Below are positions 32,623 to 42,538 of a DNA stretch of 64,000 bases, piece after piece. Numbering within the stretch: the first letter of the stretch is position 1; every line of letters starts with the position of its first letter. Both the position numbers and the translations under genes were made by a program. Below the pieces are notes generated by a model that had not been told where the DNA came from, made no database searches, and saw nothing but the letters and a program-made list of their open reading frames with translations. Source of the stretch: Entomortierella parvispora (Eukaryota; Mortierellomycota; Mortierellomycetes; Mortierellales; Mortierellaceae); NCBI GenBank assembly GCA_963573315.1, contig OY752140.1:372001-436000 (forward strand). The letters run 5' to 3'.

Positions 32623-34779
32623 ATGAATCCCCATCGTGCTCGCAAACCTGTCGACGAGTTTGACGAAGACCCTATCAAGTACCCGTCCCAGCTGCCCCCA
32701 AGCAGCGATGGAAAGACCCCACACGTGATAATCGTTGGCGCTGGGCTCGCTGGACTGCTGCTTGCCATCCTGCTTGACAAGGCCGGGATCCCATACGAGA
32801 TCTATGAACGTGCCGCAAGCGTCAAGCCACTTGGTAGGATGAGAGGAGGCGAGGAAGCGAGGAAGAGAGGATCTTTTTTATTTTTTGACTTTGCTTCCTC
32901 TTTTGTGTAGTATTTGCATTTGCGGAAACGTGGTCATTGAATAGTTCTTTTCTTTGGTTCGAGGATAGGGTCTATCATGGCGTTGAACTCGAACATCCTG
33001 GCAGCCATTGAACAGGTATTATAGTACATGCTCTTTGTGCACAGACGAAGAATGGTTGATAGACAAAAACAACAACTAGGCACTAGGCTAACGAGTAGTT
33101 TTGTTTGACTGAAAATCGAAAGATTGGTCTTCTGGACGAGCTTAAGGCCATCTCGTTCCCTGGTGACAAGGCGAACATCATGTATGACAACCTGGAGATC
33201 GCTGCTTCTTTCGACGGCCCTTCGTTCAGCGGCCCAGAAATGGACATGGGGTAAGAATCTAGAAACAATAGGATACGCGATGCCATGTCGTTACTCAAAT
33301 GGCCTCAATGACTGATCATCTGTTGTGGTACATACATAGAGTGGGGTACCAGAATTTGCACTTTTCTCGGCCAAGGCTCCACGAATTGCTCCTGTCCAAG
33401 GTCCCCGCTGAGAAGATCCATTACAACAAGAAAGTCATGTCCATGATGCAGAACAAGGAAGGCGTCATGATCCGCTGTGCTGATGGAACCACCTACCATG
33501 GCGATATCTTGGTGGGTGCCGATGGGGCGCACAGTGGAGTAAGAAAGGCGCTCTATTTGACGTTGCAACAGCAAAACCTACTCCCACCATCGGATACAAC
33601 AGAGTTGAGTAAAGGATTTTTGGCAATGGTCGGTACCACGGATCCAATGGATCCCGAACAATACCCATTTCTGAAGAACCAAGCCTCAACCTTCAGCCAA
33701 GTCATTGGTCGTGGCACAAGTTTCAATGTAAATTTTTCTCCACCCCTCTGCACTCCGCTCGCCTCACATCGCTGAAGTAGGTGAAAGACTAACCCCCTTA
33801 TTATTTGATCTTTTTATTTTGGATCGACTCAGTGGGCCGAGTTCAACATGCCCGAGAACCGTGTTTGCTGGGTGGTCATCTCCCAGATTGCATCAATTGC
33901 AGAATTTGAAAAGATCAAGTTCCGCAACTCGGAGTGGGGACCCGAATCCAACCCCGAGTTCATTGACCAGGTCAAGGATTTCAGAGTCCCAGGGGCTGGT
34001 ACACTTGGCAACCTGATCAACGCTACTCCCGAGGCCAACATCTCTAGGGTTTTCCTTGAAGAGAAACTCTTTGAGACCTGGTTCCACGGTCGAACCGTCC
34101 TCATTGGAGATGGTAAAGTACATTTAAGAGCTTGGTGTTTCTGACGGCTACTAAGCGTGAGTCGAATTAACATCTCCCTTTGATGTTTGCCTTCAATTGG
34201 TCATAGCCGCCCACAAGCTGCTCCCAAGTGCCGGACAGGGTGCCGTTTGCGCGTTGCAGGATGCGGTCATCTTGGCAAACTGCCTTTACGATCTGGAATC
34301 ACTTGACAGAGACGCGATTCACGCAGCGTGTCTGGACTTTAAAGAACAGCGTTACCACCATGTCGCAGAGATGTACGGAAAGAGCAGAGTGAATGCAACC
34401 ATTCTCTACGGTCAAGTAAGAAGAAATCAAGAGTGCGAGCAAGCAATTCTTGGCGGAATTTTTGTGATCTCTGGATTCTTACAGTTTTGACATTTTTCTT
34501 TTCTTTTAGACATGGATGGAGCGAATCATTCGACATGTGGTGCTAAACTGGATTCCCGAGTCTGTGAAGATCAAGGAGATTTTCAAGGGCTCTGCCTACA
34601 GACCGATAGTCACCTTCCTGCCTCCCCCTCCTAAAAGAGGCACAATTGATCTTCTCCCCCAAAAGCCGTCAGTGCGGTACGAGAGGGAGCAAAAGAAAAA
34701 ACTTGAGGAAGAGGCTCTCAATGGCCAGACCGTAACAGAGGACGTGTCCTCGGCTGTAGTACCTGCGGCGGCCGTATAG
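32623..34779 (+). CDS. FAD-dependent monooxygenase, paralogue A
   Basis: Group A flavin monooxygenase (PHBH/UbiH/salicylate-hydroxylase fold); substrate unknown. Seven exons: 32623-32833, 32969-33015, 33123-33250, 33340-33727, 33833-34112, 34207-34415, 34510-34779 (510 aa). FAD-binding GxGxxG is IIVGAGLAGLLLAI with the acidic strand end YEIYERA (about 40-65). The DG motif is LVGADGAHSGVR (about 180) and the GD motif is VLIGDAAHKLLPSAGQGAV (about 350). A Lys/Glu-rich C-terminal tail follows YRPIVTFLPP and LLPQKPSVRY, conserved in all five paralogues. The N-terminus (NPHRARKPVDEFDEDP) is also shared. There is no signal peptide or clear membrane helix. Its extra intron (33016-33122) is shared only with paralogue B. 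It is convergent with B. Confidence 0.88.
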
Positions 34780-35006
34780 GCGATTCTTTGTATTTCGTCT
34801 CGGCCTTCCGATTACCATTACATTGGCAGATGCTTCTTTCAAAGGATGATTTTTGTCCTTCCGTTGTTATAACCGCACTTAAATTAAAGTCTACTCTCTG
34901 AACAATAATAACGTTGCATCTTTCTCGCCCCATTCGTGGCCTCGTCTTTGTATTGAACTCTGCGTTTATTCGTGATCTGAGAGAGAGGAATTACAATTGG
35001 AACCCC

Positions 35007-37121
35007 CTAAAGGGGCACCGTAGGGGATGCATTGAGAGAGGACACGTCCTCTGCCGTGGTCTGGTTTTGAAGAGCCTCCTCTGCCTGTCTTTTCTGTTGC
35101 TCCTTCTCGTACCGGACAGATGGCTTTTGAGGGAGGAGATCTACTTTGCCTCTCTTGGGAACGGGGGGGAGAAAGGTGACCATTGGTCTGTAGGATGCAC
35201 TCTTGTGAATTTCTTTGAGTTTGATAGACTCGGGAATCCAGTTCAAGAGCAAATACCGCATGACTCGCTCCTTCAATGTCTAAGCATGGAAAAGATAGGA
35301 AGTAGCTCCCTGTTAGACTGCCCGGAGGCCGCGGTTGTAACCATCTCCTCAATAATCTACTAAAGACTCTTCCATCCTGCTTTCCCTTACCTGACCAAAG
35401 AAAAGGGTGGCAGTGAGCTTGCTCGTCCCATACATCTTTTCGACGTGCTGGTAGCGCTGTTCTTTAAAGTCCAGACACGCAGCATGGATTGCGTCTCTGT
35501 CAAGTGACTCTAGGTCATACAGGCAATTCGCCAAGATGACAGCATCTTGCAGCGCGCAAACGGCCCCCTGTCCCGAACTTGGGAGCAGCTTGTGGGCGGC
35601 TATAACCAATTGAAGGCAAACACCAAAATGGAGATGTTAATTCGACCCACGCTTAGTAGCCGTCGGAAACGCCAAGCTCTTAAATGTATTTTACCATCTC
35701 CAATGAGGACGGTTCGGCCGTGGGACCAGGTCTCAAAGAGCTTCTCTTCAAGAAACACCCTGGAGATGTTGTCCTCGGGAGTAGCATTGATCAAGTTGCC
35801 AAGTGTACCAGCTCCTGGGAGTTTGAAGTCCTTGACCTGATCAATGAACTCGGGGTTGGATTCAGGTCCCCACTCCGAGTTGCGGAACTTGATCTTTTCA
35901 AATTCTGCAATTGATGCAATCTGGGAGATGACCACCCAGCAAACACGGTTCTCGGGCATGTTGAGCTCACTCCACTGTGAATCGATTCAAAATAAAACGA
36001 TGTATCAACGTAGTGTGAGCCTTTCCATGTTACCAGTGGACTTTGTAGAGAGGATTACAGAATAACTCACGTTGAAACTTGTTCCACGTCCAATGACCTG
36101 ACTGAAAGTCGAGACTTGGTTCTTCAAAAACGGATACTGTTCAGGATCCATTGGATCCGTGGTGCCGACCATGGCCAAAAATCCTTTGCTCAAGTCAGTT
36201 GCGTCCGAGGCAGGGAGCAAGTTCTGCTGTTGCAGAGTGTCAAACAACCCCTTTCGAACTGCACTGTACGCGCCGTCAGCGCCCACCAGGATATCGCCAT
36301 GATAGGTGGTGCCATCAGCACAGCGGATCATGACTCCTTCTTTGTTTTGCATCATGGACATGACTTTTTTGCTATAATGGACCTTTTCTGCTGGGACCTT
36401 GGACAGGAGCAATTCATGGAACTTTGGACGAGTGAAATTCAAAAAGTCGTATCCTATTCTAGATACATTCGTTAAATGCACAATCAGTCAAGGAGCTCAT
36501 TTGTTTGTGGCGAGCAATAAAACATTACATGATTGCACTGCTGGCTCATCACAAAGTCTTACTCGCTGTTCGTGGAAGAGTTGTCGAACGAGGCAATGGT
36601 CTTCAAGTCCTCATACATGAGTCTTGAATCACCAGCAGGAAACGAGATACCCTTGAGTTCATCAAGAAGGCCGACCTTTTCGATTTACATAGAAACAAAA
36701 ACTCGTCAGCTTGGGTTGAGGTCTTGTCTGATAAGTGTGTTCTTTGTTTGTGCACAAAGTCTGTGTATTATATACCTGCTCGATAACCCCCAAGACACTT
36801 GCACTAAGCGACATGATAGACCCTGATACCCGACCAAAGGAAAAAGAGTTATTCAAAAGTCCAAGCTTCGCATGAAACAAAAGCCTTGCTCGCTCTTTCC
36901 CTCATCATACCAAGTGGTTTGACACTCGCGGCTCGCTCAAAGATCTCGTACGGAATTCCAGCCTTGTCGAGCAGGATTGCAAGCAGCAGGCCAGCGAGTC
37001 CAGCACCCACAATCAAAACGTGAGGATTCTTGCCATCACCCTTGGGAGGAAGTTGGGATGGGTACTTGATAGGGTCTTCGTCAAACTCGTCGACAGGTTT
37101 GCGGGCTCGATGGGGGTTCAT
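35007..37121 (-). CDS. FAD-dependent monooxygenase, paralogue B
   Basis: Closest relative of paralogue A. ATG 37121 begins NPHRARKPVDEFDEDP, and the frame continues through exons with VLIVGAGLAGLLLAI, LVGADGAYSAVRKG, NMPENRVCWVVISQIASI, VLIGDAAHKLLPSSGQGAV and the C-terminal YRPMVTFLPP ... LLPQKPSVRY block, ending at 35007. No frameshift or in-frame stop was found in the spliced reading. Like A it has an intron within the segment after the GSIMSLSASVLGVIEQ peptide. The intron before the last-but-one exon (near 35600-35690) is almost identical in sequence to the matching intron of A. SGQ in the GD motif replaces the usual AGQ. It is transcribed toward A and lies head-to-tail with C. Function is as for A, substrate unknown. 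Confidence 0.85.
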
Positions 37122-37618
37122 GTCGAATTGGCAAAATGGAGAATGTTGGGGATGAGGGGAAAAAGAGGTGCACTGAATGAGATGTTCTTTTTCTTCCAAG
37201 ATGCTTGGACACAAAATGTGAGCAAAGGAGCATGGGCCGATGGTTGCACAGCACAGCACTAAACCTTTTTTTTTGCTCCAGTTCATGGACTACCTTTCTT
37301 GAAATCCGGAGGGGGGATAGGAGGAGTGGGAGGTTGTCATAGTCTTGATACTGGTGGCCGTTCAAGCTAATCTGCGCGTCGAACTCGTGATGAACCATAT
37401 ACCATCAAGGTCCGTTCTGAAAAACGAAAACGCGGCGCGAACGCGCTGGCCTTTGGGCTGACAACCATTGACATCACGTGCAGTGGCCTCTTGTGCGACC
37501 AACCGCTTGCTCACATCTGTGTGTTCTACGCCCAACAAAGGGGCTTATATTTATTTTTCTTTTGTTTTCATTCATATAGCTATGGCAATCAGAGGAAGAA
37601 ACAAGTACAGTGAATCTC
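37122..37618 (-). other. Intergenic between paralogues B and C
   Basis: Mostly promoter of B on the minus strand. A short coding-like frame on the minus strand (ATG 37398: MVHHEFDAQISLNGHQYQDY, donor-like GTAGTC about 35 codons in) has no visible continuation and may be a remnant of another gene. CACGTGCA near 37476 is E-box-like. Confidence 0.35.
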
Positions 37619-39539
37619 TTAAACAGCAACTACTGAAGATGTGATGCTGGAGGGCACATTTTCCTCTGCGATCAGACTCTTGAGGGCCTCTTCCTGCTGC
37701 TTCTGCTTTTGTTCTCTCTCGTACCGAATGGATGGCTTTTGCGGAAGAAGATTAATTGTGCCTCTTTTAGGGATGGGGGGAAGGAAGGTGACCATTGGTC
37801 TATAAGCAGCGCCCTTGTAAAGTTCCTTGCGCTTAACAGACTCGGGAATCCAGTTCAGTACCACATGTCGAATGACTCGCTCCATCAATGTCTAACGTGG
37901 AAATGGATATTTCGATGTCCAGTCAGCCAACCCTGAAAACGAGTTTATAGTCTCAATCCCAGGAAAGTTCATCAGTGCACACTCTTCATACCTGACCGTA
38001 GAGAATGGTTGCATTCATTCTGCTTCTCCCGTACATCTCGGCGACGTGGTCATAACGCTGTTCTTTAAAATCGAGGAAGGCGGCGTGAATCGTGTCTCTA
38101 TCGAGAGACTCTAGATCATATAGGCAATTCGCCAAGATGACAGCATCCTGCAACGCGCAAACGGCACCCTGTCCGGCACTTGGGAGCAATTTGTGGGCGG
38201 CTGTAGCAAAAGCGAAAGGAGTGACAAAGACAAGTCAGTCCAACATTCACTCAATACGCTTCAGAAGCAGCAAAATTGAACTTACCATCTCCAATGAGAA
38301 CTGTGCGGCCGTGGGACCAAGTTTCAAAGAGCTTCTCTTCAAGGAATACCCTGGAGATGTTGGCTTCTGGGGTGGCGTCGATCAAGTTTCCAAGAGTACC
38401 AGCTCCAGGGACTCTGAAATCCTTGACCTGATCAATGAACTCGGGGTTGGATTCAGGCCCCCACTCCGAGTTGCGGAACTTGATCTTTTCAAGCTCTGGG
38501 ATAGATGCAATCTGGGAGATGACCACCCAGCAAACACGGTTCTCCGGCATGTTGAACTCGGCCCACTGCAGGGAGATATAAAACAACAAAAAAAAGGGTG
38601 AGATTTACATGCACTTCATGAACCAAGTGAACAGCGAGAAGGAATAGCCAAAGGGGCAAAAAAACTTGCATTGAAACTTGTGCCTCGCCCAATGACCTGA
38701 CTGAAGGTTGAAGTCTCGCTCTTCAAAAATGGATATTGTTCGGGATCCATTGGATCTGTAGTACCGACCATTGCCAAAAATCCTTTGCTCAACTCTGTTG
38801 CATCCGATGGTGGGAGTAGGTTCTGCTGTTGCAGGGGAAGGTAGAGTCCTTTTCTAATAGCACTGTGTGCACCGTCGGCGCCAACCAAGATATCTCCATG
38901 GTAGGTAGTACCATCAGCACATTGGATCATGACCCCTTCTTCGTTCTGGGTCGTGGACATGACCTTCTTGTTGTAATGAATCTTTTCAGCTGGGACCTTT
39001 GACAAGAGTAATTGATGGAACTTTGGCCGAGAAAAGTTCAAACTATTGTATCCCAGTCTGTGTACATGTCACAACGAACAATTAATCTTACAGAGCAATT
39101 CATGACATGTTGTCAGTAGCCTAAAAAAGATCTTACTCTCCGTCCTTGTTGGGGCTGTTGAACGTGGCAATAATGTCCATATTGTCATACATAATGAATG
39201 AGTTGTCGGCAGGGAACGAGATGGCCTTGAGTTCATCAAGGAGACCGATCTGGTGTAGAGCAGCCAAGATGTTCGGATTGAGGTTCATAATGGACCCTAT
39301 CATCAGATCATAGGAGGAGAACTGTTTAAGGATCGCGTATTTGTATGAGAATGAGTACAGGATTTTGGCTTCCTCTTCGTCGTACCAAGTGGTTTGACGC
39401 TCGCAGCTCGCTCAAAGATCTCGTATGGGATCCCAGCCTTGTCGAGCAGGATTGCAAGTAGCAGGCCAGCGAGCCCAGCACCCACGATCAGAACGTGAGG
39501 ATTCTTGCCATCGCTCTTGGGAGGATGATGGGGGTCCAT
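37619..39539 (-). CDS. FAD-dependent monooxygenase, paralogue C (short N-terminus)
   Basis: Same family and motif order as A: VLIVGAGLAGLLLAI, LVGADGAHSAIRKG, NMPENRVCWVVISQIASI, VLIGDG then AAHKLLPSAGQGAV, and the C-terminal YRPMVTFLPP / LLPQKPSIRY block. The start is MDPHHPPKSDGKNPH. Compared with B it lacks 19 net residues (from RARKPVDEF to the KYPSQL segment) by an in-frame deletion, so the conserved Arg-rich N-terminal peptide is gone while the FAD motif is intact. It lacks the extra intron of A/B (GSIMNLNPNILAALHQIGLL reads through), giving six exons. MIQCADG replaces MIRCADG of the other paralogues. It is divergent from D; the two start codons are 528 bp apart. Confidence 0.85.
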
Positions 39540-40067
39540 GTCGAATTAGCAAAGTGAAGAATGTCGGAATGAGGAAAAAAGAGATGATGGTCAGAAATGA
39601 GATGTTCTTTTCTTGAGAGCAAAAAAAGGATGGTCTAACGGTCACCCTGAGCATGGCAACAAATCATCGCTATCCTTGTGCATGGTCAACCCTACTTTAA
39701 ACACCGACGAGACACACATGAAGCTGCCCTTGGGATCGGTGGGCCGTCACAGCGTAGGGCTACGTGATGTTCAGCATTGCAGTGATCAAACCGAAAGACG
39801 CGACGCGATTCGCGTACCTGATATGTAATACCTGAAAAATTAGTGGTGTGCCTCTTGATGAACCACGGCGGAATCGAGGTGCAGACAAAGCGCGACCAGC
39901 TGCATCTGAGCAGCACCATCGATTGACATCAAATAATTCCCAAATTGTGCTGTGCGACCATCCATTTTTTTCTTTCTTTTGCTCTTTGTGTTCAAAGGAA
40001 TGCCGTGCCTCATCACTTTTCACCTCATCCCCAACCGAACATTTAGCGTTCTCATTGCCCATTCGTC
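39540..40067. promoter_or_regulatory. Divergent promoter region of paralogues C and D
   Basis: No gene seen. The only head-to-head junction within the monooxygenase array, so a shared bidirectional promoter is likely. No clear operator repeat was found by eye. Confidence 0.4.
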
Positions 40068-42030
40068 ATGAATCCCCATCGAGTCCGTAAGCCAGTCGAC
40101 GAGTTTGATGAAACTCCCTCGAAATACCCTTCCAAACTTCCTGCAGAGAGCGATGGCAAGAATCCCCATGTCATTATTGTGGGCGCAGGTATCGGTGGTT
40201 TGTTTCTGGCAATCCTGCTCGACCGGGCAGGAATCCCATACGAGATCTATGAGCGTGCCCCTAGCGTCCGGCCTCTAGGTAAGACTGAGAGAGAAGATGT
40301 CCGAGCGAGAGAGTGAGACCGGGCTCGCGGTTTGCCATGAGTTCTGTGAACTAATCGCACCTGTTGACTTTTGCAGGATCCATCATGTCGCTGAATGCGA
40401 ATATACTACCCTGCATTGAACAGTTAGGCTTGCTCGAGGAATTGAAGGCCATCGCCTTCAGAGATAGCCATACGTACATCATGTACGATGACATGGAAGT
40501 CATCGCTTCGTTCGCAGGACTGAACCTAAATGACGAGCAAGTTCCTTCATATTGTTTGTGCAATTGAGTGGAACCAGGTCAATGAGGCTTTGAAGTTCTG
40601 AGTTGTGTTTTCTCGTTAATCGTCGCTAGAATCGGATATGACTTCCAGTTGTTTTCACGTCCCAAACTCCATAATTTGCTTTTGTCCAAAGTCCCTGCCG
40701 AAAAGATCCACTATAACAAGAAAGTCCTGTCGACGATCCAGAACAAGGAAGGTGTTATGATCCGTTGTGCTGACGGCACCACTTACCACGGGGATGTCTT
40801 GGTTGGTGCTGACGGCGCGTACTCGGGGGTTCGTCAGAGTTTGTATAAAAGCCTCCAGGATCAAGACAAGCTCCCTACTTCTGATACGAAGAACCTCTCC
40901 AAAGGATACATATGTTTATTGGGGACAACGTCTCCATTGGATCCTGAAAAGTACCCGATCGTCGAAAAGAACGACTGTGTTTTTAGTCAAGTCATTGGCA
41001 AGGGCACTCGATATACGGTAAGCGCGTTCAAGGGACCGGTGATTTGTCCTATAAACGTCCAATTGCTCTGAGCTATCAATACTCTTACTACATCCCATCC
41101 ACTGTACCAGTGGGCGGAATTCAACATCCCGGAAATGCGGGTCTGCTGGGTCGTCGTGTACCAGCTCGACTCCCTCGAAGAATCCGAGACGTTGAGATTC
41201 CGTAACTCGGAATGGGGGCCAGAATCCAATAGCGAACTCGTGACCCAGGTGAAGGAGTTCAAGGTGCCAGGATGTGGCACTTTAGGAAACCTGATCGACT
41301 CGACCCCAGAAGAGATCTCGCGCGTCTTTCTCGAAGACAAGCTTTTTGAGACCTGGAACCATGGACGAACTGTCCTGATCGGTGATGGTAAATGAAGATT
41401 ATTGAACTTGGCCTGCTTGTTGCACAGTACGGCATTAACCTTTTTCTCGGTATGTGATGTAGCTTGCCACAAGCTACTCCCGAGCGCTGGGCAGGGGGCG
41501 GTTTGCGCCATGCAGGATGCAGTCATCTTGGCCAACTGTCTCTATGACCTTGAGTCCCTCTCCCCAGAACACATCCACGAGGCGCTCCAAGATTATAAAG
41601 AGCAGCGGTACAACGTTGTGAAGGAAGTATTTCAAAAGACCAAATTGTACTCCATCCTCCTCCATGGTCAGGTATGAGCAATTGATCGGGGAACCTGAGT
41701 ACATGTACGTTCGTTGATGCCTCTGCATTCAGGAAGTAACCAGCGTTCTTGACGTGTCTATAGACTCTTGTTGAGCGATGCATCCGATATGTAGCTATGA
41801 ACTGTACCCCGCAATCTGTCAAGTTGAATGACCTTCGTAAGGGCTCTGCTTACCGACCTCAAGCAAACTTCTTGCCATTGGCCCCAAAGCGTGGAACCTG
41901 TGAGGTGTTGCCTTTGAAACTGTCAAAGCGATACGAAAGAGAACAAAAACAAAAGCAAGAGGAAGAACTCAAAAGACAAACCGCTGCAGACAGCTTGTTT
42001 GTTGGAGCGTCGAGTGCCTCTGTTCTCTAG
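40068..42030 (+). CDS. FAD-dependent monooxygenase, paralogue D (GC-AG intron)
   Basis: Exons 40068-40278, 40377-40536, 40630-41017, 41111-41387, 41463-41671 and 41764-42030 give 503 aa. FAD motif IIVGAGIGGLFLAI, DG motif LVGADGAYSGVRQS, and GD motif VLIGDACHKLLPSAGQGAV, where Cys replaces the second Ala of the other copies. The C-terminal block is diverged (YRPQANFLPL, VLPLKLSKRY). It is the most divergent of the five: LLGTTSPLDPEKYP replaces MVGTTDPMDPEQYP, and the N-terminus is NPHRVRKPVDEFDETP. The second intron begins GCAAGT at 40537, where paralogue E has GTAAGT. Only this non-canonical GC donor keeps the frame; the nearby GT would lead to a stop. AATAAA follows at 42061. Confidence 0.85.
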
Positions 42031-42538
42031 ATCGACAGCTTCACAAAAACTCTTCGTTTGAATAAAGTTGTGGTTCTACTCATCGTTGCCACCACCTTTG
42101 AAGAGCACATTGATGGCCGATCTACTCTCAATCTTGTCGCCACGCTTTGGGATGACGGATTGATCAATGTGGACCATGGTCTTCTCGCTGCAGGTTCCTG
42201 AAGGGATGATTTTGCCATAGTTTTTCAGGTTGGGCCCAGAATCATCAGAAAGGGATTGAGAGAGACATGGACGAAAGCTATTCTGTGAATTCTACGAGCA
42301 GCATCCCAGGCCGAACCCATGCGTTGCAAAAACAGGTTTGTACCATACGGCCAGAGAACTTCTGTCCTCTGTGCTCATAATGCATTATTTTTTTTTTGGC
42401 GGGCGCAGGGCTCCACAAGACATGTCCGTCTTCCCTCGTGCTCTTTGTGCTCCACTGATCACCTCCAACTCCAAGTAGCCATCTTTCATTTGCTCATCCT
42501 CATTTCATTCTGAATCTACATCCACATCCATCCCCAAC
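42031..42538. other. Intergenic between paralogues D and E
   Basis: Contains the polyadenylation signal of D (42061-42066), a coding-like minus-strand fragment described separately, and the promoter of E, which is ordinary mixed sequence with a T-tract at 42389-42398. Confidence 0.35.
42076..42291 (-). pseudogene. Coding-like fragment without a start, minus strand
   Basis: A frame ending in a stop at 42076-42078 reads DSGPNLKNYGKIIPSG, then MVHIDQSVIPKRGDKI and INVLFKGGGNDE. Composition looks like genuine protein rather than a shadow. It has no in-frame start, no visible upstream exon before paralogue E begins, and does not match the monooxygenases. I cannot name the source gene; it may be a truncated gene end trapped between the duplicated copies, or chance. 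Confidence 0.3.

Noticed and set aside
40500-40640. Frameshift making paralogue D a pseudogene
   Set aside because: The apparent break disappears if the homologous GC donor is used; all six exons then join to an uninterrupted 503-aa frame.
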